Of a DNA stretch of 32,832 nt, positions 7,627-15,492 are shown piece by piece. The notes under the pieces were generated by a model. The model was given only the letters and a program-made list of their open reading frames with translations, did not search any database and had not been told where the DNA came from. The position numbers and the translations under genes are program-made. Every line of letters starts with the position of its first letter. Within the stretch, counting starts at the first letter, position 1. This DNA is from Comamonadaceae bacterium (GTDB lineage: Bacteria; Pseudomonadota; Gammaproteobacteria; Burkholderiales; Burkholderiaceae_C): positions 1 through 32,832 of the forward strand of contig CANJPU010000058.1 in the NCBI GenBank assembly GCA_947476285.1, read 5' to 3'.

Positions 7627-9017
7627 GCAGTAGCTCGCCCACTTGCAGCGCCGCTGTGGCAAGCCTGTGCGGCTTTGCGGCGCAGGTGCGTTTCACTGAT
7701 CTGCAAGCCGACGCCAGGGAGCGCATGGGCTGGATCGTGGCCGACACCATAGGCGCCATTGCCGCGGGCTCGGCCGAGCCGCAGATGCGTGCCTTGTCCG
7801 CGCCCTGGCTGCAGCCAGAAGGCGCCACAGTCATAGGCCAGGGCGGTGGCGCATCGCCGGACAATGCCGCCTTGTTGAACGGCAGTGCCGGCACCTTTCT
7901 GGAGATGGACGAAGGCAACCGCTTCGCGCGCGGGCATCCGGCCATTCATGTGCTGCCGGCCGCGTTGGCCTCTTGTGAAGTCAAGGGCCTGGGCGCGGCG
8001 CAGTTTCTCGATGCCATGCTGGCCGGCTATGAGCTGTGTTCACGCATCGGCGCGGCCAGCCGACTGCACGGCGCGCTGCATGCACACGGCACCTGGGGCA
8101 CGCTGGGTGCGGCTGCTGCCTGTGGCCGCGCGGCCGGCGTCGATGCGGCGGGCATGACCGAGCTGGTGGGCATTGCGTCATCGCTCATGACAGCGACATC
8201 CAAGAAGACCATGCTCGAAGGCGGGCTGGTGCGCAATGTGTACGCGGGGCTGGCTGGGCGCAACGGCATGCTCGCGCTGCAATTGCACACTGCGGGATTT
8301 TCCGCCGAGCGCGACGGGGTGCAGACCTTGTTCACCGAGATTGTGTCCTCGGCCCTGGACCACGACACCCTGGTGCGCGGGCTGGGCAGCGAGTGGCACA
8401 TCATGCAGGGTTACTTCAAGCTGCACTCGTGCTGCCGCTACAACCACGGCACGCTCGACGCCATCGACCAGCTCGCGCAGGCCGGGCAGCTTCCCGCGCC
8501 CGATGCGGTTGACAGCATCGATCGCATTGTGGTGGAGAGCTATGACCTAGCAGCCGAATTGAACGACACGATGCCGCGCAACACCCTGGCCGCGAAGTTC
8601 TCCGTGCCTTTTGCAGTGGCTACCCGGCTTGTCACCGGCAGCAGCGGGGTGGAGAGTTTTTCCGTGGCCGCGCTGCAAAACCCGGCCACGCTGGCACTGG
8701 CTGCGCGGGTGGAGTTGCACGAAGACAAGGCGATGACTGCACGCTTGCCGCAAGAGCGACCAGCCCGCGTGACCATTGCCCTGCGCAATGGCCGCGAGAT
8801 GAGCGCGCAAGTCGGCGCGAACCGCGGCGACGACACCATGCCCTATTCAAGCACTGAGCTGACACAAAAATTCATGCAGCTCACAGGGCGCATCTGGCCG
8901 ACTGCGCATTGCGAGAATTTGCTGAACGAGTGCCTTGCGATCACCGGTGAGGGCGCATCGCTCACCGGCCTGTGCGCCTTGTTGCGCCTTGCGCCCACAG
9001 CGCGGAGCATGCCATGA
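7623..9017 (+). CDS. MmgE/PrpD-family protein
   Basis: This 464-residue protein is of the MmgE/PrpD fold, which includes 2-methylcitrate dehydratase and cis-aconitate decarboxylase; many members act on other tri- or dicarboxylates. Recognisable parts are DTIGAIAAGSAEPQ near the start, ALLNGSAGTFLEMDEGNRF and HPAIHVLPAALA, and LHSCCRYNHGTLDAID in the middle. I chose the ATG at 7623 over one at 7605 because it overlaps the previous stop as ATGA, the pattern used at most junctions of this operon. It sits between two PuuE-like deacetylases. The likely reaction is hydration, dehydration or decarboxylation of a branched carboxylate intermediate. Confidence 0.8.
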   Translation: MSSSSPTCSAAVASLCGFAAQVRFTDLQADARERMGWIVADTIGAIAAGSAEPQMRALSAPWLQPEGATVIGQGGGASPDNAALLNGSAGTFLEMDEGNRFARGHPAIHVLPAALASCEVKGLGAAQFLDAMLAGYELCSRIGAASRLHGALHAHGTWGTLGAAAACGRAAGVDAAGMTELVGIASSLMTATSKKTMLEGGLVRNVYAGLAGRNGMLALQLHTAGFSAERDGVQTLFTEIVSSALDHDTLVRGLGSEWHIMQGYFKLHSCCRYNHGTLDAIDQLAQAGQLPAPDAVDSIDRIVVESYDLAAELNDTMPRNTLAAKFSVPFAVATRLVTGSSGVESFSVAALQNPATLALAARVELHEDKAMTARLPQERPARVTIALRNGREMSAQVGANRGDDTMPYSSTELTQKFMQLTGRIWPTAHCENLLNECLAITGEGASLTGLCALLRLAPTARSMP

Positions 9018-9898
9018 GCGACTTTCTGCTGAACCGCTTTGACTACTCGGCCCTGCCTGAGCGGCCGCGCTGGCGCTGGCCCAATGGCGCGCGGCTGGCG
9101 CTTTGGGTTGCGCCCAACATTGAACACTACGAGTACCTGCCCGAGAAAATCCGTGTGCGCGACCCCTGGCCACGGCTGCCGCATCCGGACATTCTGGGCT
9201 ATGGCCTGCGCGACTATGGCAACCGGGTGGGTGTATGGCGGCTGATGGAGTTGTTCGATCAGTTCAAGATTCGCGCCACGGTGTCGCTGTCGATGTCGGT
9301 GCTGGACATGTACCCCGAGATTGCCGACGCCATGCAGAAGCGCTCATGGGAATTCATGGCGCATGGGCTGTACAACACCCGCTATCACTGGGGCCTGCCG
9401 GAGGCCGACGAGCGCGCCGCCATCGAGGAGTGCCAAGCGATTCACCGCCGGGTAGCAGGCAGCGAGCTCAAGGGCTGGTTCTCGCCGGCGGCATCGAACA
9501 CGCTGCGCACGCCTGATCTGGTGGCGGGCGCCGGTCTGCAGTACCTGTGCGACCTCTACCATGATGACCAACCCACGCGTTTGAATGTCCAGAGTGGCAA
9601 ACTGTATAGCCTGCCCTACTCGATGGAAATCAACGACACCAACGCCTGGCGCCGCGGCCAGGAGGCGCAGGCCTTCTGCATGAAAATGCGCGATGAGTTC
9701 GACACACTGTATGCCGAGGGTCAGGAGCGTGCCATGGTGATGAACATCGCGCTGCATCCTTTCATCATGGGCCAGCCGCACCGCATTGCCTACTTGCGTG
9801 AGGCTTTCGAGTACATGCTCTCGCACGATGGCGTGTGGTGCGCCACCGGCTCCGAGATCATTGACGCATTTCAATCACAACCCACTGGATCGAACTGA
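9014..9898 (+). CDS. Polysaccharide deacetylase-family protein, PuuE-like (second of two)
   Basis: This 294-residue protein has the PuuE/allantoinase-like layout. It shows WPNGARLALWVAPNIEHYE in the first strand, WEFMAHGLYNTRYHWG at the metal-site region and LHPFIMGQPHRI in the last third. It is cytoplasmic, with no signal peptide. The ATG at 9014 overlaps the MmgE/PrpD stop by four bases. It is clearly divergent from the first deacetylase at 6736 and closer to the allantoinase-type consensus. It is a candidate cyclic amide or ureide hydrolase, and the isochorismatase-type amidase that follows it would fit a second hydrolytic step. Confidence 0.78.
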   Translation: MSDFLLNRFDYSALPERPRWRWPNGARLALWVAPNIEHYEYLPEKIRVRDPWPRLPHPDILGYGLRDYGNRVGVWRLMELFDQFKIRATVSLSMSVLDMYPEIADAMQKRSWEFMAHGLYNTRYHWGLPEADERAAIEECQAIHRRVAGSELKGWFSPAASNTLRTPDLVAGAGLQYLCDLYHDDQPTRLNVQSGKLYSLPYSMEINDTNAWRRGQEAQAFCMKMRDEFDTLYAEGQERAMVMNIALHPFIMGQPHRIAYLREAFEYMLSHDGVWCATGSEIIDAFQSQPTGSN

Positions 9899-9899
9899 C

Positions 9900-10586
9900 A
9901 TGAGCACGCCTGCCGCTGATTACATTCAAGCCTACATGCCCAAGCGCGAGCCCAAGCTGGCGCGTTGCGCGCTGCTCTTGATCGACCTGCAGTACGCCAC
10001 CGGCTCGCGCGTGGGCGCGCTGGGGCGCAAGATGGCGGCCGAGGGCTCGCACATCACCGACCACCGCTTCGAGCGCATTGAGACACTGGTGCTGCCCAAC
10101 AGCATCAAGCTGGCCAACGCCTTCAGAAAGGCCGGGCGGCCGGTGGTGTATGTCACGGTGGGCGCGGCCACACCGCAGGCGCTGGACGCGCCGATTCACA
10201 TGCGCATGATGTTCGTCGAATTCAAGAACTACGAAGGCAGCCGCGAGCATGAGATTCTTGACGAGATCAAACCCCTGCCGGGCGACTATGTGGTGCGTAA
10301 GACCACCAACGGCGCCTTCGCTTCCTCTGGCATCGACAGCCTGCTGCGCGCGCTGGAATGCGATCAGGTCTACATGACCGGCGTGTCCACCAATATGTGC
10401 GTGGAAGCCACCGCCCGCGAAGCCGCCGACCGGGGTTATCTGGTGTCGCTGGTGGAGGACGCCTGCGGCACCACGCACAAAGACTTGCACGACAACACCA
10501 TGCGCAACTTCCAGCGCCTGTACGGCCGTGTCTGCTCCACCGAGCAGGCGCTGGGCGAGCTGGGGCTGGGCAGCAGCACGCAATGA
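9900..10586 (+). CDS. Isochorismatase-family cysteine hydrolase
   Basis: This 228-residue protein has the isochorismatase fold and the catalytic triad of the amidase branch: D29 in LLIDLQ, K134 in VVRKTTNGAF and C167 in TGVSTNMCVEATAREA. The cysteine points to an amide or carbamoyl hydrolase (like N-carbamoylsarcosine amidase, maleamate amidase or RutB) rather than a true isochorismatase. The start at 9900 is one base after the previous stop. An upstream in-frame ATG would overlap the deacetylase deeply and adds non-family sequence. Its TGA overlaps the next ATG. It probably releases ammonia or carbamate from an opened ring or amide in this pathway. Confidence 0.87.
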   Translation: MSTPAADYIQAYMPKREPKLARCALLLIDLQYATGSRVGALGRKMAAEGSHITDHRFERIETLVLPNSIKLANAFRKAGRPVVYVTVGAATPQALDAPIHMRMMFVEFKNYEGSREHEILDEIKPLPGDYVVRKTTNGAFASSGIDSLLRALECDQVYMTGVSTNMCVEATAREAADRGYLVSLVEDACGTTHKDLHDNTMRNFQRLYGRVCSTEQALGELGLGSSTQ

Positions 10587-10888
10587 CCCCACTTGCTTCC
10601 CTTGCGCAAGTGGTGCGCAGCAAGAATGCCGGGCCAACGCAGCTCACCATTGACGTATTCTTTCGTGATGAGCCATGCTTCGCGCTGGCGCTGCAAAGCC
10701 CCGCGCTGTCGGCGCAAGCTGTGGCGCAGCGCTACGGCGTGCCCGCGCAGGACATGCAGCGCCATGTGATGCCGCAGATTCTGGCGATGAAGTTTTCCAT
10801 GCCGCGCGCCATTTGCGCGGGCACGCCAGGCGACGGCGATGTCTATGGCGCGCAGCAGCACATGCCCATGCTGGAGATCATGGTGTGA
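10583..10888 (+). CDS. DUF4387 protein, partner of AtuA
   Basis: This 101-residue protein begins MTPLASLAQVVRSKNAGP and ends GTPGDGDVYGAQQHMPMLE, both characteristic of DUF4387. The family's role is unknown. It is found next to, or fused to, AtuA/DUF1446 proteins, as here. The ATG overlaps the isochorismatase stop (ATGA) and its own TGA overlaps the GTG start of the AtuA gene. In this operon it is a separate polypeptide and probably forms a complex with AtuA. Confidence 0.8.
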   Translation: MTPLASLAQVVRSKNAGPTQLTIDVFFRDEPCFALALQSPALSAQAVAQRYGVPAQDMQRHVMPQILAMKFSMPRAICAGTPGDGDVYGAQQHMPMLEIMV

Positions 10889-12276
10889 GCGCAACGGCCA
10901 GACTCTTGCAAACCCATGTGCCCAGCAGCGAGTTGCGGGTGTTGTCGGCATCGGGCCAACTTGGCTATGGCATTCCCGCAGCCGCCTTCGAGGCGGGCAT
11001 CGCCAGGCAGCCGCATTTCATTGGCTGCGACATGGGCTCGATCGATCCCGGCCCTTATTACCTGGGCTCTGGCCAGATGGCCGCGCCCCAGGCCACGGTG
11101 CGCCGCGATCTGGAAATGGTGCTGTGCGCCGCGCGCAAGCTGGATGTGCCGCTCATCATCGGCAGCGCCGGCACAGCGGGCGCTGCGCCACACCTGGCGG
11201 CCACCGTGCAGATCGTGCGAGAGATCGCTGCGCAGCACAGGCTGTCGTTTCGACTCGCCAGAATCTCCAGTGACCTGTCCGCGCAGGACATGGCCGACGC
11301 GCTGGCGCAAGGCCGGCTCAAGCCGATTGGCCCGATGCCGCAGCCCACGCGCGAAGAGTTGCTTTCGTGCAAGCACATCGTCGGGCAGTGCGGCTGCGAG
11401 ACCGTCGCGCAAGCTCTGCGCATGCAGCCTGATGTGATCATCGCGGGCCGCGCCTGCGACACCGCCATCTTCGCCGCCCTGCCGCAACTGCTGGGCTACG
11501 ACTTCGCGCTGGCGCTGCACATGGCCAAGATCATCGAGTGCACATCGCTGTGCTGCACACCGGGCGGGCGCGATGCGATGCTGGCCACATTGTCTTCGGA
11601 CGGCTTTGTGCTGGAGAGCATGAACCCCGCCTTGCGCGCCACCCCGGCCTCAGTGGCCGCGCATGCACTGTACGAGCAGGCCGACCCACACAGCGTGCGC
11701 GAGCCCGAGGGCACGCTGCTGCTGCGAGATGCCCGCTATGAAGCTTTGGACGAGCGTCGCACCCGCGTACACGGCGCACGCTTTGAGCCAATGGACAAGC
11801 CCACGCTGAAGGTGGAAGCCGCCGCCGCCGTGGGCGAGCGCGTGGTGCTGATTGCCGGTGCCACCGATTCGACGCTGCTGAAGGTCTTGCCCCAGGTGCT
11901 GAACGATGTGGAGCAAAAAGTGCGGGCTCTGGTGCCCGGCGCCTGGAGTCGCTATGCCCACATCTACGGCCAGGGCGCGGTGCGGCCGCTGCCAGCCCAT
12001 TTGCAGACCGCGCATGAAGTTGGCCTGGTGATTGAGTTCATCGCCCCTGACCAAGACACCGCCTTGGCTGCAGCCAGCGTGTACAAGCAAAACCTTTTGC
12101 ACCACGGCTACCCCGGCCGAGTTTCCACTGCAGGCAACATCGCCTTTGCCTTCACACCCAGCGAACTGCGTGCCAACACCGCCTACAAGTTCGTGCTGTA
12201 CCACGAGCTGATGGGCGAGCGGCTCGGTGAGATGTTCAAGGTGGAGATGCAGGAGATCGACGGCTCGATCAGATAA
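10885..12276 (+). CDS. AtuA-family (DUF1446) acyclic terpene utilization-like protein
   Basis: This 463-residue protein has DUF1446 features: SGQLGYGIP, then DMGSIDPGPYYLGSG near residues 45-60, LIIGSAGTAGA, and IIAGRACDTAIFA in the middle. AtuA is needed for citronellol and geraniol catabolism in pseudomonads, but most relatives are uncharacterised and sit in unrelated catabolic clusters. The GTG at 10885 is preferred because it overlaps the DUF4387 stop (GTGTGA); upstream in-frame starts would lie inside the DUF4387 gene. No other Atu genes (such as the geranyl-CoA carboxylase) are nearby, so a terpene role is unlikely. Its end overlaps the convergent aldo/keto reductase gene by 8 bp. Confidence 0.82.
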   Translation: MSATARLLQTHVPSSELRVLSASGQLGYGIPAAAFEAGIARQPHFIGCDMGSIDPGPYYLGSGQMAAPQATVRRDLEMVLCAARKLDVPLIIGSAGTAGAAPHLAATVQIVREIAAQHRLSFRLARISSDLSAQDMADALAQGRLKPIGPMPQPTREELLSCKHIVGQCGCETVAQALRMQPDVIIAGRACDTAIFAALPQLLGYDFALALHMAKIIECTSLCCTPGGRDAMLATLSSDGFVLESMNPALRATPASVAAHALYEQADPHSVREPEGTLLLRDARYEALDERRTRVHGARFEPMDKPTLKVEAAAAVGERVVLIAGATDSTLLKVLPQVLNDVEQKVRALVPGAWSRYAHIYGQGAVRPLPAHLQTAHEVGLVIEFIAPDQDTALAAASVYKQNLLHHGYPGRVSTAGNIAFAFTPSELRANTAYKFVLYHELMGERLGEMFKVEMQEIDGSIR

Positions 12277-13249
12277 AGCCGGTCACCGCATGCGCCACAT
12301 AAGGCGCCTCCAGCTTCTGCACTTCGGCCGGCTCCAGCTTGAGCGACAAGGCGGCCACCGCGTCATCCAGATGGCGCTCTTTGCTGGCGCCGACGATGGG
12401 CGCGGTGATGGCCGGCTTTGCGAACAACCATGCGAGTGCGACCTGGGCATATGGCACACCGCGTGCGGTGGCGACTTCAGCTACCGCCTGCACCACTTGC
12501 CGATCAGCTTCCTCGGTGCCGGCGAAAAGCCGGCGGAAGGCTTCGTCCGTCTCGGTGCGATGCGTGGCCTCACCCCAAGGCCGGGCCAGCCGGCCGCGGG
12601 CGAGCGGACTCCATGGGATGACAGCCACGCCCTGATCCTGGCACAGGGGAAGCATCTCGCGCTCTTCTTCGCGGTAGAGCAAGTTCACATAATTTTGCAT
12701 GCTGCGAAAGCGCGCCCAGCCATTGCGCTCAGAGCAGGCCAGCGCCTTGGCGAACTGCCAGGCATACATGGAAGAAGCGCCGATGTACAAAGCCTTGCCG
12801 GCACGCACCACGTCGTTGAGTGCCTCCATGGTTTCCTCGATGGGGGTCTTATAGTCCCAGCGATGAATCTGATAGAGATCGACATAGTCGGTGCCCAGCC
12901 GGCGCAGGCTGTGGTCAATCTCGGCCATGATGGACTTGCGAGACAAGCCGTAGCCGTTGGGGCCGGGCCGCACCCGGTTGAATAGCTTGGTGGCGATGAT
13001 CACGTCATCGCGCTTGGCATAGTCGGTGAGCGCGCGCCCGACGATCTCTTCGCTGGCGCCATTGGAGTAGACATTGGCGGTGTCAAAGAAATTGATGCCC
13101 AGGTCCAGCGCGTGCTTGAGCAGCGGCCTGCTTGCGGCCTCGCTCAGAGACCATTTCTGCATACCCTCGCCCGGTGTGCCGTAGGTCATGCAGCCAAGGC
13201 AGATGCGTGAGACTCTCAGGCCCGAGTGGCCCAGTGCGACGTAGTCCAT
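12269..13249 (-). CDS. Aldo/keto reductase
   Basis: This is a 326-residue NADPH-dependent TIM-barrel reductase. The catalytic tetrad is D56, Y61 (FFDTANVYSNG), K88 (IIATKLF) and H129 (YQIHRWD). The N-terminal MDYVALGHSGLRVSRICLG is typical of the YajO/Tas branch, which reduces aldehydes and ketones. It is the only gene in its stretch on the minus strand and is divergent from the PrpF-like gene, with 236 bp between the starts. Its stop overlaps the end of the AtuA gene. It may be a general detoxifying reductase rather than a pathway enzyme. Confidence 0.9.
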   Translation of the reverse strand: MDYVALGHSGLRVSRICLGCMTYGTPGEGMQKWSLSEAASRPLLKHALDLGINFFDTANVYSNGASEEIVGRALTDYAKRDDVIIATKLFNRVRPGPNGYGLSRKSIMAEIDHSLRRLGTDYVDLYQIHRWDYKTPIEETMEALNDVVRAGKALYIGASSMYAWQFAKALACSERNGWARFRSMQNYVNLLYREEEREMLPLCQDQGVAVIPWSPLARGRLARPWGEATHRTETDEAFRRLFAGTEEADRQVVQAVAEVATARGVPYAQVALAWLFAKPAITAPIVGASKERHLDDAVAALSLKLEPAEVQKLEAPYVAHAVTGFI

Positions 13250-13334
13250 GAAATATCCTGAGGTGATGCGTGAACGGAAATGCGTGAGCGGTGTGCGATG
13301 CCGGCCGGTAGAAACCCCAGCCGTCGCCCTGGGA

Positions 13335-13361
13335 AAAATAGAATAGCATGGCAGTGGTCAA
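13335..13361 (-). promoter_or_regulatory. Possible promoter for the aldo/keto reductase
   Basis: On the minus strand TTGACC (13361-13356) and TATTTT (13340-13335) lie 15 bp apart, about 85 bp upstream of the ATG at 13249. The spacer is short for a sigma-70 promoter. The rest of the 236-bp divergent gap holds no clear terminator, repeat or small gene. Confidence 0.25.
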
Positions 13362-13485
13362 TGCGCCAGCGCCACGGCGGTTGTTTGGGGCCTCTGTTCA
13401 CACTCGCTCCTTGTGCGCCTCATTGTCTTGGTCTCTTGCTCATGACGCATGACACGCACTCGCCGCCCTCTTCAAGGAAACCAAA

Positions 13486-14670
13486 ATGACTCAATTGCGC
13501 ATTCCCGCTGTCTACATGCGCGGTGGTACAAGCAAGGGTGTGTTCTTCCACAAGCGCGATCTGCCCGCCGATGCGGCGCAGCGCGATGCGCTGCTGCTGC
13601 GCGTGATCGGCAGCCCCGACCCCTATGGCAAACAGATTGACGGCATGGGCGCGGCCAGCTCCAGCACCAGCAAGGTGGTGATCCTGTCCAAGTCCGATCG
13701 GCCCGATTGCGATGTGGACTATCTCTTCGGCCAGGTCGCCATCGATGCGCCGCTGATCGACTGGTCGGGCAACTGCGGCAATCTGTCGGCCGCCGTGGGG
13801 CCCTTCGCCATTTCCGAGGGGCTGGTGGCGGCGCCGGCGCAAGGCAGCGCCACCGTGCGCATCTGGCAAGCCAATCTGTCCAAACACATCGTGGCACACG
13901 TGCCCATGCACGATGGCCAGGTGCAGGAGGAAGGCGATTTTGAGCTCGATGGCGTGACCTTCCCCGCGGCTGAAGTGCGCCTGGAATTCATGGATCCTGG
14001 CGCCTCCGAGGACGACTCAGGCGCTGGCGGGATGTTTCCCACGGGTGCGCGGCTTGAACGACTCACCACGGCCGACGGCGTATTTGAAGTCACTCTGATC
14101 AACGCAGGCAACCCCACGGCGTTTGTTGACGCGAGCGCGCTGGGGCTTTCGGGCACTGAGCTGCAAGAGCCCTTCAACAGCAACCCTGACTTGCTGGCAC
14201 GCTGCGAGAGGCTGCGGGCCCACGCGGCGGTGTGCATGGGCATCGCCAAGACGCCAGATGAAGCCACCCGCCTGCGCCAGCATGTACCCAAGCTGCTCTT
14301 TGTGGCGCCGCCTGTCTCCTACACCAGCTCCCGAGGCAGCACGGTCGAGGCAGGCCAGATCGACTTGCTAGCCCGCGTGATTTCAATGGGCAAGCTGCAT
14401 CACGCCATGACAGGCACCGGCGCCATCGCCATCGCGGTGGCGGCCAATATTCCCGGCACCGTCGTGCACAGGCTGCTGGACGCGCAAAAGCTTGCAAGCA
14501 GCGGCGGCACGGTGCGCTTTGGTCATCCTTCGGGCACGCTCAGGGTGGGCGCGACTGCGGTGGCCCAAGGCGACGAATGGAACATTGAGAAAGTCTCCCT
14601 GAGCCGCAGCGCGCGCCGGCTCATGGAGGGCTGGGTGCGGGTGCCGTCATCGGTGGGCGGCGCGTCTTAG
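13486..14670 (+). CDS. PrpF/3-methylitaconate isomerase-family protein
   Basis: This 394-residue protein has the PrpF (diaminopimelate epimerase-like) fold. MRGGTSKGVFF at residues 11-21 and GNCGNLSAAVGPFAI in the first third, which carries the first cysteine region, are diagnostic, and GHPSGTLRVGA closes the second half. Family members shift double bonds in unsaturated di- and tricarboxylates: methylaconitate (PrpF), 3-methylitaconate (Mii) and oxalomesaconate (GalD). A GGAAA 5-7 bases upstream supports the ATG. It is followed by a crotonase-fold gene 33 bp downstream. Its closeness to a glutamate-mutase-type operon is notable because Mii acts directly after a B12 mutase in nicotinate fermentation. 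Confidence 0.87.
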   Translation: MTQLRIPAVYMRGGTSKGVFFHKRDLPADAAQRDALLLRVIGSPDPYGKQIDGMGAASSSTSKVVILSKSDRPDCDVDYLFGQVAIDAPLIDWSGNCGNLSAAVGPFAISEGLVAAPAQGSATVRIWQANLSKHIVAHVPMHDGQVQEEGDFELDGVTFPAAEVRLEFMDPGASEDDSGAGGMFPTGARLERLTTADGVFEVTLINAGNPTAFVDASALGLSGTELQEPFNSNPDLLARCERLRAHAAVCMGIAKTPDEATRLRQHVPKLLFVAPPVSYTSSRGSTVEAGQIDLLARVISMGKLHHAMTGTGAIAIAVAANIPGTVVHRLLDAQKLASSGGTVRFGHPSGTLRVGATAVAQGDEWNIEKVSLSRSARRLMEGWVRVPSSVGGAS

Positions 14671-14703
14671 CATCCATACCCACAAACATCAGAAAGACCA
14701 GTC

Positions 14704-15489
14704 ATGGCGAAGTTCGGAAATTACACAGGCATTCAGATCGATATTCAAGATCATGTGGCCACACTGGAAGTGTGCCGTCCGCCGCACAACTTTTTGGAGA
14801 TCGGCCTCATGGAGCAGATCGCCAGCGCCTACGAGGCACTGGACAAGGAGCGCGACTGCCGCGCCATTGTGCTGTGCGCACAGGGCAAGAACTTTTGCGC
14901 GGGCAATGATTTCAGCCGGCCCGACGCGGACGTGACCAACACCTCGGCGGCCAAGTATCCGCTGTACGCCATTGGGGCGCGCCTGTTCGCGACATCCAAG
15001 CCTTCGGTTGCCGCTGTGCAGGGCGCGGCCATTGGGGGCGGCCTGGGCTTGGCGCTGGCAGCCGATTTTCGGGTGGCCGCGCCCAGCACACGCGTGTCGG
15101 CCAATTTCGTGTTGCTGGGTTTGCATCAGGGCTTTGGCATCACCTTCACCCTGCCGCGCGTGGTAGGGCAGCAGCAGGCGCTCAGAATGCTCTACACCGG
15201 CCGGCGCTACACCGGCACGGAAGGCTACAAGATGGGTTTGTTCGATGAACTCGTGCCCGAAGAGCAACTGCGCCAACGCGCCTGGGACCTCGCACGCGAG
15301 ATCGCCATCGCAGCGCCGCTGGCGGTGCAGTCGGTACGCGCCACCATGCGCCGCGGCATCTTCGACGAGTATGTTCGCACCACCGACCACGAGTCAGCCG
15401 AGCAGATGCGCCTGCGTGCGACGGCGGATTTCAAGGAAGGGGTTCTGTCGGTGTCGGAGCGGCGGATGGGGAGGTTTCGCGCGCAATGA
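14704..15489 (+). CDS. Enoyl-CoA hydratase/isomerase (crotonase)-family protein lacking the hydratase glutamates
   Basis: This 261-residue protein has a crotonase fold. The first oxyanion-hole segment is GKNFCAGNDF (61-70) and the second is QGAAIGGGLGLALAADFRVA (106-125). Aligned on GGG and LLG, the positions of the two catalytic glutamates of rat crotonase (E144, E164) are G115 and F135. Ordinary enoyl-CoA hydration is therefore unlikely; the fold also supports isomerases, hydrolases and decarboxylases. It shares a transcript direction with the PrpF-like gene 33 bp upstream. It ends 3 bp before the stop of a convergent acyl-CoA dehydrogenase gene, leaving no room for a terminator between them. 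Confidence 0.85.
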   Translation: MAKFGNYTGIQIDIQDHVATLEVCRPPHNFLEIGLMEQIASAYEALDKERDCRAIVLCAQGKNFCAGNDFSRPDADVTNTSAAKYPLYAIGARLFATSKPSVAAVQGAAIGGGLGLALAADFRVAAPSTRVSANFVLLGLHQGFGITFTLPRVVGQQQALRMLYTGRRYTGTEGYKMGLFDELVPEEQLRQRAWDLAREIAIAAPLAVQSVRATMRRGIFDEYVRTTDHESAEQMRLRATADFKEGVLSVSERRMGRFRAQ

Positions 15490-15492
15490 CCC

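Noticed and set aside
10885..12276. Acyclic terpene degradation from the AtuA homolog
   Set aside because: Geranyl-CoA carboxylase and other atu genes are missing, and the neighbours are amidases and oxygenases.
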